A DNA stretch of 64,000 bases, from positions 3,711-67,710 of the forward strand of contig CAZALT010000003.1 in assembly GCA_964485515.1 (NCBI GenBank), given 5' to 3'. The notes under the pieces were generated by a model that searched no databases, was not told the origin of the DNA, and saw nothing but the letters and a program-made list of their open reading frames with translations. Positions 35,290-44,339 of this stretch are shown here, piece after piece (positions within the stretch are counted from its first letter, which is position 1; the number at the start of each line of letters is the position of its first letter). This DNA comes from CAZALT01 sp964485515. Its GTDB lineage: Bacteria; Actinomycetota; Acidimicrobiia; Acidimicrobiales; Acidimicrobilacustridaceae. The translations under genes were made by a program, and so were the position numbers.

Positions 35290-36189
35290 GTGACGGGTGA
35301 GCTGAGCTTCGACGGCCGGGTCGCGGTCGTGACCGGGGCGGGCCGTGGCATCGGGCGCGCCTACGCACTGCTCCTTGCCGAGCGCGGCGCTCAGGTCGTG
35401 GTCAACGATCTGGGTGTCTCCATCGGAGGGTCCGGAGCGGATCTCACGCCGGCCGAGGAGGTCGTGGCCGAGATCACCGCGGCCGGTGGAACGGCCGTGG
35501 CCGACGGCAACGACGTGTCGTCGGTGTCGGGTGCCGAAGCCATCGTCGCGGCCGCGATCGAGAACTTCGGCCAGGTCGACGTACTCGTGAACAACGCCGG
35601 CATCATCCGCTGGGCGGGCATTTCCGACGTCGACCTCGACAACCTCGAACGCCACCTCGCCGTGCACGTCGCCGGTTCGTTCAACACCACCCGCGCCGCG
35701 TGGCCCCACATGGTCGAGGCCGGCTACGGCCGCATCGTGATGACCACATCGGCCGGCATCTTCGGTTTGCCGGCGAACCTGTCGTACGCCGCGGCGAAGG
35801 GCGCGACCATCGGCCTGGTCCGAAGTCTCACCACGGCGGGCGTCCCCCTCGGGATCACGATCAACGCCATCGCCCCCGCGGCGGTCACCCGCATGGGTGG
35901 CGGCGACGAGGGGCCGCCACCAGCGAACATGGATCCCGCGCTGGTGGCGCCCATGGTCGGCTACCTCGCCCACGAGTCGTGCACCGTCAGCGGCGAGGTC
36001 TTCGCGGCCGGCTCCGGCCGCTTCACCAAGGTCTTCATCGCCGAGACCGAGGGCTACGTCCACCTCGACGGCCCGCCCACCATCGAAGACGTCGCCGGTC
36101 ACTGGGCTGAGATCACCGACGAGCACGACTACTGGGTCCCACCCGACCTCATGGGCTGGGCCGAGCACTTCAACGCACACCTGCGCTGA
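35290..36189 (+). CDS. SDR, peroxisomal multifunctional enzyme-like hydroxyacyl-CoA dehydrogenase
   Basis: A 299-residue SDR with TGAGRGIGRAYA, NDLGVSIGGSG (the NDLGG-type segment of MFE-2/17beta-HSD4 dehydrogenases), NNAGI and active-site TTSAGIFG...SYAAAKGA. The longer C-terminus and the NDLG motif suggest a (3R)-hydroxyacyl-CoA dehydrogenase rather than a simple alcohol dehydrogenase. The GTG lies 4 bp after the amidohydrolase stop. Confidence 0.85.
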   Translation: MTGELSFDGRVAVVTGAGRGIGRAYALLLAERGAQVVVNDLGVSIGGSGADLTPAEEVVAEITAAGGTAVADGNDVSSVSGAEAIVAAAIENFGQVDVLVNNAGIIRWAGISDVDLDNLERHLAVHVAGSFNTTRAAWPHMVEAGYGRIVMTTSAGIFGLPANLSYAAAKGATIGLVRSLTTAGVPLGITINAIAPAAVTRMGGGDEGPPPANMDPALVAPMVGYLAHESCTVSGEVFAAGSGRFTKVFIAETEGYVHLDGPPTIEDVAGHWAEITDEHDYWVPPDLMGWAEHFNAHLR

Positions 36190-36225
36190 GTTCGCCAGAA
36201 CGGTCAGCGTGATCGGCCCCCTGCT

Positions 36226-36274
36226 CTTCTGGCGTGTGGGTTGCGCGGAAACCGGCGAGGTCACACGCCAGAAG
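36226..36274. terminator. 13-bp perfect stem between convergent genes
   Basis: CTTCTGGCGTGTG (36226-36238) pairs with CACACGCCAGAAG (36262-36274) across a 23-nt loop, between the SDR and ligase genes, which converge. It probably terminates both. It shares the TTCTGGC core with other intergenic hairpins in this window. Confidence 0.55.
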
Positions 36275-36298
36275 CGGAAGAGGAAGAGGAAGGTGATG

Positions 36299-37843
36299 TC
36301 AGACGCGCCGGGCGGGGTCCCGGTCGCGCAGCTCGCGCTTGAGCACCTTGCCGGATGGGTTCCTCGGGAGCTCGTCGATGACGATGACGTCCGTGGGCAC
36401 CTTGAACTTGGCGAGCTGGCCGCGGCAGTGCTCGATGAGCACCTCGGGGGCGACGGGGGAGCGCAGCACCACGAAGGCGATGGGCACCTCGCCCCAGCGC
36501 TCGTGGGGGCGGCCCACGACAGCGACCTCGACGACCTCGTCGTGCTCGTAGAGGACCCGCTCGACCTCGGAGGTAGCGATGTTCTCGCCGCCAGACACGA
36601 TCATGTCCTTCAGCCGGTCGACGATGTAGAGGTAGCCGTCCGCGTCGCGGATGCCGACGTCGCCGGTGTGGAACCAGCCGCCGGCAAACGCCCGCTCGGT
36701 CGCCTCCGGGTCGCGCCAGTAGCCCTTGAACACCTTGGGTCCACGCAGCACGACCTCACCCGGCTCGCCGGCGGGGACGGTCTTGCCGTCGGGGTCCCAG
36801 ATGTCGAGCTCGAGGTACTGGCACGGACGTCCGCAGCTGCCGAGCTTCGAGATGGTGCTGTCCGGGTCGAGGAACGTGTCGCCCGAGACGGTCTCGGTGA
36901 GCCCGTAGGCATCGGCGAGCCACGCGGAGGGGAAGGTGCGGCGGAGGCGGTCGATGTAGGGGAGCGGCATCTTCTCGCCGCCGGCGATGATGAGCCGCAA
37001 CGACGAGAGGTCGCGGTCGTCCACCCCCGAAAGGTCGAGCACGGCGCGGACCATGGCGGGTGCTGTCCACATGGCGGTGATGCCCGAGTGCTCGATCTCC
37101 TCCGCGACGGCCTGCGGGTCGAAGGTGCGGTGGATGATCGTCGTCGCACCCACCGCCAGCATCGACGTCGTGATGAGATCGAGCGCACCCACGTGGTACA
37201 GCGGACCGCACGCAAGACCGACGTCGGCTGAGGTGAAGCCCATCTCGGCGACGTGGGCGTAGTTCTTCCACGCGAGGTTGGCGTGGCTGAGCATGACGCC
37301 CTTGGGGCGGCCGGTCGTGCCCGAGGTGTACATGAGTCGGTGGAGATCGTCGCCCTCGGCGGAGACTGGCGGGACGGCCCCGTGAGTGGCGAGCTCGTCG
37401 AACGACGTCCAACGCTCGGCGTCGCCATTGGCCAGGTCGATGCGGGCGATGCTGTCGATAGCGGCGGTCGCCTCTGTCGCGATGGGGAGGGTGGCGTCGT
37501 CGGCGACGAGGGCCACGGCCTGGGAGTGCTCGAGGATGTACTGGACCTCGGCGGCGGCGAGGCGCCAGTTGATGGGCATCGCCACGGCGCCGATGTGGTT
37601 GACCGCGAAGATCGTGACGAGGAAGTCGGCCGAGTTGTAGGCGAGCAGACCGACCACGTCGCCCCGATCCACGCCGAGCGATCGGAGTCCTCCCGCCACG
37701 GCGGCCGACCGGTCGAGCATCTCGCGGTAGGTGAGCACGACGTCGCCGAAGATGGCGGCAGGCTTGTCCGGCGTGCGGGCCGCGTGGTGGGCCAGCACCC
37801 GAACGAAGTTCAGGTCGGGTTGCATCGCATCGCGAGCGGTCAT
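36299..37843 (-). CDS. acyl-CoA synthetase (AMP-forming)
   Basis: A 514-residue adenylate-forming ligase. It has the P-loop YTSGTTGRPKG, the ACG...DAYGLTET motif, the hinge GDVGIRDADGYLYIVDRLKD and the C-terminal catalytic Lys in PRNPSGKVLK. It activates a carboxylic acid as the CoA thioester. The ATG at 37843 follows GAGGTGG. A longer open frame that runs into the next SDR exists only because of a scaffold gap and is false. Position and domains fit activation of a ring-cleavage or side-chain acid. Confidence 0.92.
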   Translation of the reverse strand: MTARDAMQPDLNFVRVLAHHAARTPDKPAAIFGDVVLTYREMLDRSAAVAGGLRSLGVDRGDVVGLLAYNSADFLVTIFAVNHIGAVAMPINWRLAAAEVQYILEHSQAVALVADDATLPIATEATAAIDSIARIDLANGDAERWTSFDELATHGAVPPVSAEGDDLHRLMYTSGTTGRPKGVMLSHANLAWKNYAHVAEMGFTSADVGLACGPLYHVGALDLITTSMLAVGATTIIHRTFDPQAVAEEIEHSGITAMWTAPAMVRAVLDLSGVDDRDLSSLRLIIAGGEKMPLPYIDRLRRTFPSAWLADAYGLTETVSGDTFLDPDSTISKLGSCGRPCQYLELDIWDPDGKTVPAGEPGEVVLRGPKVFKGYWRDPEATERAFAGGWFHTGDVGIRDADGYLYIVDRLKDMIVSGGENIATSEVERVLYEHDEVVEVAVVGRPHERWGEVPIAFVVLRSPVAPEVLIEHCRGQLAKFKVPTDVIVIDELPRNPSGKVLKRELRDRDPARRV

Positions 37844-37874
37844 CGTGTTGATCCACCTCGGTCGTGACCCACGC

Positions 37875-37949
37875 CGTTCTGGCTGGGATCGCTGGCTTCC
37901 ATCGGCTTGGACATCCCGTTCTCCTGGGCCAGGAGTCCCAGCCAGAACG
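37875..37949. repeat. nested intergenic inverted repeat (14-bp outer stem)
   Basis: CGTTCTGGCTGGGA (37875-37888) is the exact complement of TCCCAGCCAGAACG (37936-37949). Directly inside the right arm, CTCCTGG-G-CCAGGAG (37921-37935) forms a second hairpin. It lies between two minus-strand genes. Confidence 0.65.
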
Positions 37950-37982
37950 ATGAAGGGCGCACAGTTCCCGAAGACGCGGACC

Positions 37983-38941
37983 TCATGGGGCTGCGTATCC
38001 GCCGTCGACGACGATGGACGTGCCGGTCGTCCAGCGCGATGCGTCGCTGGCCAGGTAGTCGTAGGCGCCGACGANNNNNNNNNNNNNNNNNNNNNNNNNN
38101 NNNNNNNNNNNNNNNNNNNNNNNNNNNNNNNNNNNNNNNNNNNNNNNNNNNNNNNNNNNNNNNNNNNNNNNNNNGTGCCGGTCGTCCAGCGCGATGCGTC
38201 GCTGGCCAGGTAGTCGTAGGCGCCGACGAGGTCGTCGGCACTGCCGAGGCCGAGCGGGTGCTTCACGGCGATGGCCTCGATGGCTTCGTCGGGGAGGCCC
38301 TCGTGGATGGCCGACAGGAACGTGCCGGGGCACACCGTGTTCACCCGGACGTGGTCCCTGGCGTATTCGACCGCGGCGACCTTGGCGAGCTGGATCACCG
38401 CTGCTTTCGTGGCGCAGTACGGCCCGGCGTGCGACCACGCCGTCATGCCGGCGACCGACGCGGTGAGGATGATCGAACCCGACTTCTGGGCTCGCATCAC
38501 CGGGACCGCGGCGCTGATGGCGTTGACCGCGCCCATCACGTTGATGCTCAGCGAGCGCTGCCAGTCGGCGTCGGTGAGGTTGTGGATGCGCCCGCTGGGA
38601 GCGAGCACGCCGGCGTTGCTGATGAGCACGTCGAGGCGCCCGAAGCGCTCGACGGCGAGGGCGACGACGGCCTCGACCTGCTCGCGGTTGGACACGTCCG
38701 CTGTGACCGTGGCCGGTTCGGTGCTGGCCGCCGGCAAGGCATCGAGCGTCGCGGCCAGCGACGCGTCGCTGATGTCGCTCAGCACCACCTCGGTGTCGGG
38801 ACGTGCGACGAAGTGGGCCGACAGCGCGGAGCCGAGGGTGCCGCCCGCTCCGAGGATGACGACGACCCGGTTGTCCGATTCGGAGGCTCCTGGGCTGGCG
38901 GCGTCGGGGCGGCTGCTGGTGGGTTCGCTGGTCGTGCTCAT
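37983..38941 (-). CDS. SDR interrupted by a false scaffold gap
   Basis: An SDR with ILGAGGTLGSALSAHF, ISNAGVLAP and TASVAGMTAW...PYCATKAA. It runs to YDYLASDASRWTTG before the gap and resumes in another frame after it. The 55 bp before and after the N-run are identical. Removing one copy plus the 100 Ns (155 bp) restores one frame ending GTSIVVDGGYAAP. The restored protein is about 267 residues. Its ATG overlaps the next SDR by 4 nt (ATGA). Confidence 0.85.
38020..38229. other. scaffold gap with 55-bp duplicated flanks
   Basis: 100 Ns at 38075-38174. The 55 bp at 38020-38074 equal those at 38175-38229 exactly. The real sequence is most likely continuous through one copy. Confidence 0.9.
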
Positions 38942-39717
38942 ACGAGGAGATACCCGCCGTCGACGTTGATGACTGATCCGGTGATGAACGCCGCGGCGTC
39001 CGACGCGAGGAACTGATAGGCGCCGGCCAGGTCGTGGGGTGAACCCCAGCGGCCCTGCGCGGTGTGATCGAGGATCTTGGCCTCGAGGTCGGGCCGGGCC
39101 TTCCAGCCCTCGGCGAGGGGTGAGTCGAACCAGCCGGGAGCGACCACGTTGACCGTGATCTGCTGGACGGCGAGGTCGAGGGCGAGTCCCTTGGCCATGC
39201 CCACCAGGCCCGCCTTCGACGCGCTGTAGGCCGTGAGCCCCTTGCGGGGGCGCTCACCGAGGACGGACCCCGTGAGGATGATGCGGCCGCCCGGCTCCAT
39301 CACGCGACACGCGGCCCGCGCTCCGAGGAACGCTCCGGTGAGGTTGACGTCGAGAACCTGACGCCACACGTCGGGATCGGTCTTGCGGGGGCCGCCGACG
39401 GTGGGAGAGATGCCGGCGTTGGCGATCCACACGTCGAGGCCGCCCCACTCGGCGACCACCGCGTCGGCGACGTCCTCGTTGAACCGCTCGTCGGTCACGT
39501 CACCGGCGAGCGCGATCGACCGGCCGGGCAGTTCGGTGCTCAACGCCTTGAGGTCGCTCTCGGAGCGGGCGACGAGGGCAAGGTCGGCACCGGCGGCGGA
39601 GAAGGCGTGGGCGAGCAATCGCCCGAGGCCCCGTCCCGCGCCGGTCAGCACGACCCGCTTGCCGGTGACATCAGCGCCGCTCGGGAAGCGGTCGGGGATC
39701 TCGATCTGGTCGGTCAT
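38938..39717 (-). CDS. short-chain dehydrogenase (SDR)
   Basis: A 259-residue SDR of FabG type: TGAGRGLGRLLA, ANAGISPT, LTGSVLGERPRKGLTAYSASKAG (Ser, Tyr and Lys) and the ending SVINVDGGYLLV. It is the first gene of a minus-strand pair with the SDR at 37983, overlapping by 4 nt. The divergent E1 gene starts 121 bp away. Substrate unknown. Confidence 0.9.
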   Translation of the reverse strand: MTDQIEIPDRFPSGADVTGKRVVLTGAGRGLGRLLAHAFSAAGADLALVARSESDLKALSTELPGRSIALAGDVTDERFNEDVADAVVAEWGGLDVWIANAGISPTVGGPRKTDPDVWRQVLDVNLTGAFLGARAACRVMEPGGRIILTGSVLGERPRKGLTAYSASKAGLVGMAKGLALDLAVQQITVNVVAPGWFDSPLAEGWKARPDLEAKILDHTAQGRWGSPHDLAGAYQFLASDAAAFITGSVINVDGGYLLV

Positions 39718-39822
39718 CTCGTCCTCATACCTGTCCGGCGATGCCGGGTTCTGCCGCACCGCGGCAACGGTGCCGGGCTCGGTGTCCTGCTGAGCTGGGA
39801 TCGGCGTTCGGGGTCGGTTTCG

Positions 39823-39844
39823 TACAATACTGTGCACATGCCTA
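39823..39844 (+). promoter_or_regulatory. -10 box TACAAT and island motif copy 7 over the start codon
   Basis: TACAAT (39823-39828) ends 9 nt before the ATG at 39838. TGTGCACATGCCTA (39831-39844) contains that ATG, so a bound protein would sit on the transcription start. Confidence 0.5.
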
Positions 39845-41799
39845 GCGCGACCGATCTGCTGGAGATGTACCGCCGGATGCTGGTCATCCGACGCTTCGAA
39901 GAGCGGGTCTCGGCCCTCTACCGCGACAGCGAGGTGCCCGGGTTCGTTCACCTGTCGATCGGTCAGGAGGCCGCCGCGGTCGGCGCGTGCTGGACCCTCG
40001 GCGACACCGACGTGATCACCTCCACGCACCGCGGACACGGCCACGTCCTGGCCAAGGGCCTCGACCCGTTCCCGATGTTCGCCGAGCTCATGGGCAAGGA
40101 CGCCGGGGCCAACCGCGGTCGAGGTGGGTCGATGCACATCGCCGATCCGACGCTCGGGATCTTCGGCGCCAACGGCATCGTGGGTGCCGGCATCCCCATC
40201 GCCGTCGGTGCCGCGACCGCGGCGCAGCTGCGGGGCACGGGGGGAGTGGCGGTCTCGTTCTTCGGCGACGGCGCCGTCGCGCACGGCACGTTCCACGAGG
40301 CGGTCGGGCTTGCGTCGGTCTGGAACGCCCCCGTCGTGTTCTTCTGCGAGAACAACGGTTACGCCGAGTTCTCCCTCGCCGAGGACCAGCACGCGGCTCC
40401 GCTCGTCGACCGTGCCCTCGGCTACGGCGTCGGCCACCTGAAGGTCGACGGCAACGACGTGGTGGCGGTGGCCAAGAAGATGAAGAAGGCGCGGAAGGAG
40501 GCCCGCAAGGGTCGGCCGGTCATCGTCGAAGCCATGACCTACCGCTGGCACGGCCACTACGAAGGTGATCCCGAGAGCTACCGGTCGAAGGAGGAGCTGG
40601 CCACCTGGGCCGAGCGCGATCCGCTCGTGGTCCACGAGTCACGGCTGCGCAAAGAAGGAGTCGACGAGGAGGCGATCGCCGCGGTGCACGCCGAGGTCGA
40701 GGCCGAGATCGACCAGGCCGTCGAGAAGGCCCGTGCGCTCGAAGCGCCGCTGGTGGCGTCGCTGGGCGACTTCGTCACCCGGCCCCGGGCGGTCACCGAG
40801 GAGCCCCAGCCGGTTGCGGTCGACGCCCCGGTCTTCCGCACGATGGACGCCATCCACGATGCCCTCGACATCGAGCTTCGCACCGACGAGCGGGTGTTCA
40901 TCGCCGGCATCGACGTCGCCGCCGGAGGCAACGTCTTCGGTCTCATGCGCGGCCTGCACGACGAGTACGGCGACCGCGTGCGCGACACCCCCATCTCGGA
41001 GAGCGCCATCGTCGGCGCCGGCGTCGGTGCGGCCATGGCGGGTATGCGGCCCGTCGTCGAGATCATGTACCTCGACTTCATCGGCGTGTGCCTCGACCAG
41101 CTCCTCAACCAGGCGGCCAAGCTCCCGTTCATGACCGGCGGCGCCGCCGAGATGGCGCTCACCGTGCGCACCCAGTTCGGAGCGGGCCGGTCATCAGGCG
41201 CCCAGCACTCGCAGAGCCTCGAAGCGTTGCTCGCTCACATCCCCGGCCTCACCGTCGTGATGCCGTCCACGCCGGCCGACACCTACGGCCTGCTGCGCGC
41301 TGCGATCCAGGATCCGAACCCCGTCGTGTTCATCGAGAACCGGCTGCTCTACGGCATGAAGGGCCCCAGGCCCCCGGCCGACCACCTCGTGCCGATCGGC
41401 AAGGCCTCGGTCGTCCGAGCAGGTACGGACGTGACGGTGGTATCGGTGTCGCGCATGGTGCACGAGGCCCTCGCCGCCGCCGAAGTGCTGGAGGCCGAGG
41501 GCATCTCGGCCGAGGTCATCGACCTCCGCACGGTCGCCCCGCTCGACACCGACACGATCCTCACATCGGTGGCGAAGACAAGCCGGCTACTCATCGCCCA
41601 CGAGGCGGTCGTGCCCCACGGCATCGGAGCCGAGATCGCCGCGGTCGTCGCGAAGGAAGGCTTCTGGTCCCTCGACGCCCCCATCCAGCGCATCGGCGCG
41701 GCGGCCACGCCCGCGCCCTACTCGCCGGTCCTGGAGAAGGCCTGGTTGCCGGGCCGCGAGGAGATCACCGCTGCCGTACGCGACCTCGCGAGGATGTAG
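39838..41799 (+). CDS. fused E1 alpha-beta 2-oxoacid dehydrogenase (ThDP-dependent)
   Basis: A 653-residue protein joining E1 alpha (residues about 1-330) and E1 beta (about 340-653). The ThDP motif is GDGAVAHGTF...ENNGYAEF and the alpha domain has HLSIGQEAAAVGACW. The beta half has ESAIVGAGVGAAMAGMRPVVEIMYLDF. It resembles the pyruvate/acetoin/branched-chain E1 group. No E2 or E3 gene is in the window, so it either uses a shared E2 or does other ThDP chemistry. A copy of the island motif overlaps the start codon. Confidence 0.88.
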   Translation: MPSATDLLEMYRRMLVIRRFEERVSALYRDSEVPGFVHLSIGQEAAAVGACWTLGDTDVITSTHRGHGHVLAKGLDPFPMFAELMGKDAGANRGRGGSMHIADPTLGIFGANGIVGAGIPIAVGAATAAQLRGTGGVAVSFFGDGAVAHGTFHEAVGLASVWNAPVVFFCENNGYAEFSLAEDQHAAPLVDRALGYGVGHLKVDGNDVVAVAKKMKKARKEARKGRPVIVEAMTYRWHGHYEGDPESYRSKEELATWAERDPLVVHESRLRKEGVDEEAIAAVHAEVEAEIDQAVEKARALEAPLVASLGDFVTRPRAVTEEPQPVAVDAPVFRTMDAIHDALDIELRTDERVFIAGIDVAAGGNVFGLMRGLHDEYGDRVRDTPISESAIVGAGVGAAMAGMRPVVEIMYLDFIGVCLDQLLNQAAKLPFMTGGAAEMALTVRTQFGAGRSSGAQHSQSLEALLAHIPGLTVVMPSTPADTYGLLRAAIQDPNPVVFIENRLLYGMKGPRPPADHLVPIGKASVVRAGTDVTVVSVSRMVHEALAAAEVLEAEGISAEVIDLRTVAPLDTDTILTSVAKTSRLLIAHEAVVPHGIGAEIAAVVAKEGFWSLDAPIQRIGAAATPAPYSPVLEKAWLPGREEITAAVRDLARM

Positions 41800-42052
41800 C
41801 CCATCGATCTCGTCACAAACGAGTGCGTAGCTTGGGGTAGGTGATCTCGCCAGAGGACGGGCCGAGCGGGAAGAAGCGGAATGAAGGTGCGCGTGTGGAA
41901 GGGCGATCCCTCGGTCGACCCGGGGTCCTCGCTCTCCTCGAAGGCGTCAACCGTCGGCCGGTGGATCTGCAGACCCGGACGGCCCGCTCTTGCTCGTTCG
42001 GGCTCTGAAGATCAGGCGGTGTCTGTCAGGCGATCCTGTCACCGGGGGTCGG

Positions 42053-42058
42053 TAGGTT
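42053..42058 (+). promoter_or_regulatory. -10 box (TAGGTT), leaderless start
   Basis: TAGGTT ends 7 nt before the GTG at 42066. The stretch 41800-42065 has no other feature I can support; an ORF starting at 41881 has unnatural composition. Confidence 0.4.
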
Positions 42059-42065
42059 CGCCAGC

Positions 42066-42248
42066 GTGTCCGATCGTCACCCGCTGCCCGACGCGATCTC
42101 GCTCACCCGAGACGAGGCGAAGTCAGTGCTCTTCGCGCTCGATTCGGCGCTCGACGCGGTTCCGCCGGACGAAGCCGTGTTCCTCCAGGTCGAGGCCGCG
42201 GTCTCCCTTCTCATAGCGAAGTTCCTGCCCGACCTCCCGAACCTGTGA
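42066..42248 (+). CDS. small protein, 60 residues, upstream of HTH gene
   Basis: An acidic helical protein (ISLTRDEAKSVLFALDSAL and SLLIAKFLPDLP). Family not recognised. The GTG start is 7 nt after a TAGGTT box, and the stop lies 12 bp before a small helix-turn-helix gene with a good GAGGAG site. The two look like a real bicistronic unit rather than chance, given length, spacing and composition. Function unknown. Confidence 0.5.
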   Translation: MSDRHPLPDAISLTRDEAKSVLFALDSALDAVPPDEAVFLQVEAAVSLLIAKFLPDLPNL

Positions 42249-42260
42249 GGAGCTACCCTG

Positions 42261-42449
42261 ATGCACGTGATCGACGCCCTGCGCATTCCTGAGGTGGCCC
42301 GGCGGCTCGACATCCCTGGCGTCGAGGTCTATGGGCTCATCGAACGCGGCGAGCTGGCGGCGGGCAAGGGTCCCGATGGGCTCGTGTACGTCCGGCCGGA
42401 AGTGGTCGAGGAGTACCTCCGGGGTCAAGCCTCGAGCACCTCGGCGTGA
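42261..42449 (+). CDS. small excisionase/MerR-like HTH protein
   Basis: A 62-residue protein consisting of a single winged-helix/MerR-type helix-turn-helix (RIPEVARRLDIPGVEVYGLI followed by RGELAAGKGPDGLVYVRPE). This is the HTH_17 excisionase-like layout. It follows the 60-residue gene by 12 bp. No integrase or phage gene is near, so it is probably a small regulator rather than a true excisionase. It ends just before the convergent acyl-CoA dehydrogenase gene. Confidence 0.65.
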   Translation: MHVIDALRIPEVARRLDIPGVEVYGLIERGELAAGKGPDGLVYVRPEVVEEYLRGQASSTSA

Positions 42450-42456
42450 CCGTCTT

Positions 42457-43605
42457 CTAGCAGCCGATCTCTCGGGCGATGACCACGTGCTGGATCTCGT
42501 TGGTGCCTTCGCCGATCTCGAGGACCTTCGAGTCGCAGTAGAAGCGGGCCACCGGGGACTCGAGCATGTAGCCGAGGCCGCCGTGGATCTGGACGGCTTC
42601 CGACGCGGCCCACGCCGCGAGGCGGCTGGCCTTGAGCTTGGCCATCGACGCTTCCTTGAGGAAGGGCTGGCCGGCGTCGCGGAGGCTGGCGGCGCGGTAG
42701 GTGAGCCAGCGGGCCGCTTCGAGCTCGGTGGCCATGTCGGCGAGCTTGAACTGGGTGGCCTGGAACTTGCCGATGGGCTGGCCGAACTGGTGGCGACTGC
42801 CGGCGTAGTCGAGCGACATGTCGAGCACGGCCTGGGTGAGGCTGAGCGACAGCGCCGCGATCGAGATGCGGCCGACCTCGAGCGTGCGGAGGAACTGGCT
42901 GAGTCCCATGGCGGGATCGCCGACGAGTTGGTCATCGGAGACGAAGACGTCGTCGAAGAACAGCTCGCGGGTGTCGAGGCCCTTCCAGCCGATGCCCCGC
43001 ATCTTGGGGCCCATGGTGAAGCCCTTGGTGTCCTTCTCGACCACGAAGCTGCCGTAGGTGGGCCGACCCGAGTCGTCGTCAGGCGTGCGGGCCAGCGCGG
43101 TGACGCCGAAGGACATGTCGGTGCCGGCATTGGAGATGAAGGTCTTGGCCCCGTTGATGAGCCAGCCACCGTCCTTGCGCTCGGCGCGCGTGCGGATGCC
43201 GCGGGCATCGGAGCCGGCGTCGGGTTCGGTGAGACCGAACGCGCCGAGCACACGACCTTCGGCGAGGGGGCGCAGCCAACGGTCGCGCTGCTCGTCGTTG
43301 CCGAACAGCAGCAGCGGGAGCGAACCGATGGTGACGTGGGCCTGCCACGCCGCGGCGCACGACTGGTCGGCAAGGCCGATCTGCTCCATGGCGGCGACGA
43401 AGCCGACCGTGGTCATGCCGATTCCGCCCCACTCCTCGGGGATGAGCATGCCGAGCAGACCGAGCGCCCCCATCTCGCGCAGCAGTGCGGTGTCGCACCG
43501 GGCCTCCTCCCACGCGATCGGCGCCCGCTTGGCGATCTCCTTCTGGGCGAAGTCCCGGCACAGGTCGGCCAGATCACGCTCGGTTTCGGTGAGAGAGAAG
43601 TCCAC
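42457..43605 (-). CDS. acyl-CoA dehydrogenase
   Basis: A 382-residue flavoprotein of standard length. The fold motifs FGLTEPDAGSDA, WLINGAKTFISNAG and the C-terminal IHGGLGYMLESPVARFY and EIGEGTNEIQ are all present. It introduces the alpha-beta double bond in an acyl-CoA. The start is a GTG behind a TACCAT box only 6 nt away, and a copy of the island motif lies just upstream. Both suggest regulated leaderless transcription. It converges with the small HTH gene. Confidence 0.92.
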   Translation of the reverse strand: MDFSLTETERDLADLCRDFAQKEIAKRAPIAWEEARCDTALLREMGALGLLGMLIPEEWGGIGMTTVGFVAAMEQIGLADQSCAAAWQAHVTIGSLPLLLFGNDEQRDRWLRPLAEGRVLGAFGLTEPDAGSDARGIRTRAERKDGGWLINGAKTFISNAGTDMSFGVTALARTPDDDSGRPTYGSFVVEKDTKGFTMGPKMRGIGWKGLDTRELFFDDVFVSDDQLVGDPAMGLSQFLRTLEVGRISIAALSLSLTQAVLDMSLDYAGSRHQFGQPIGKFQATQFKLADMATELEAARWLTYRAASLRDAGQPFLKEASMAKLKASRLAAWAASEAVQIHGGLGYMLESPVARFYCDSKVLEIGEGTNEIQHVVIAREIGC

Positions 43606-43611
43606 GGGGCG

Positions 43612-43642
43612 ATGGTAGGTGCTGCGGCTAGGCAACTGCACA
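43612..43642 (-). promoter_or_regulatory. -10 box TACCAT and island motif copy 6 upstream of acyl-CoA dehydrogenase
   Basis: On the minus strand TGTGCAGTTGCCTA (43642-43629) is followed 11 nt later by TACCAT (43617-43612), which ends 6 nt before the GTG. The motif would cover the -35 region. Confidence 0.6.
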
Positions 43643-43724
43643 GCGACAGCTCTAGAGTGACCTCCGGAACGACCCGGACCCGATTCGGACCACACCCGGG
43701 GCAGCACGTAGGGAGCACACCACC

Positions 43725-44240
43725 ATGGCGATCGACCGGCAGAAGTCCCCGTACCGACGCGGCATCCGCTTCGCGCAGCTGCCCATCCCGATGATCGAGG
43801 ACCACTGCATCGCCGTCGACGCCGGTGCCGTGCAGCTCGTCGTGGAGTCGCGCCGGCTCACCAACGAGATCATCGATGCCACCATCGGCCCGATCGCGGC
43901 GGAGGACATCGTCTTCGACGACGGCGGTGCGTCGCTGCACGTGGTCGGCACCGAGGACGGTCTCGAGCACCTGCGCTTCGACTGCTTCGAGCACGAACCG
44001 CACTACCACTACATCGACCAGGCCGACGAGGCGAACACGGTCGTGCGCATCGACGAGCTGGCCGTCGGCGACCCCGTCGAGTTCACGCTCACCGCGGTCG
44101 AACGGCACCTGCCCGACATGCTGCGTCACAGCGCACCCGCCGGTCTCGCCGATCAAGTTGCGACGCAGGGCCACCTCGTGGCCGAAGCGCTCGTCGAGGT
44201 CCGTACGCTCATGGAGCGGGCCGCCCTGCCCGCGTCCTGA
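43725..44240 (+). CDS. uncharacterised protein, 171 residues
   Basis: I do not recognise the family. The protein is soluble and acidic, with a His-rich segment HEPHYHYID that could bind a metal. It is divergent from the acyl-CoA dehydrogenase and followed after about 100 bp by an F420-dependent oxidoreductase gene in the same direction. Composition matches the neighbours. A role in the same pathway is guessed from position only. Confidence 0.6.
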   Translation: MAIDRQKSPYRRGIRFAQLPIPMIEDHCIAVDAGAVQLVVESRRLTNEIIDATIGPIAAEDIVFDDGGASLHVVGTEDGLEHLRFDCFEHEPHYHYIDQADEANTVVRIDELAVGDPVEFTLTAVERHLPDMLRHSAPAGLADQVATQGHLVAEALVEVRTLMERAALPAS

Positions 44241-44271
44241 CCCGATAGAACTGCACCCGCAGCCACCTGCT

Positions 44272-44319
44272 GTTCTGGCTGGGAAGACGCGCCGCATGCC
44301 GCTTCTGTCCAGCCGGAAC
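44272..44319. repeat. intergenic hairpin with GTTCTGGCTGG core
   Basis: GTTCTGGCTGG (44272-44282) and CCAGCCGGAAC (44309-44319) form 11-bp arms with one mismatch around a 26-nt loop. The left arm matches the stem of the element at 37875. Confidence 0.5.
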
Positions 44320-44339
44320 GTCTCTGAGAGGACCCCCGC

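Noticed and set aside
36299..38941. Apparent 880-residue SDR-ligase fusion
   Set aside because: The frame continues only through the N-run. The duplicated 55-bp flanks show the gap is false, and collapsing it separates the two genes.
41881..42216. 111-residue frame after the fused E1 gene
   Set aside because: Ser/Arg/Cys-rich composition and overlap with the better-supported 60-residue gene at 42066.
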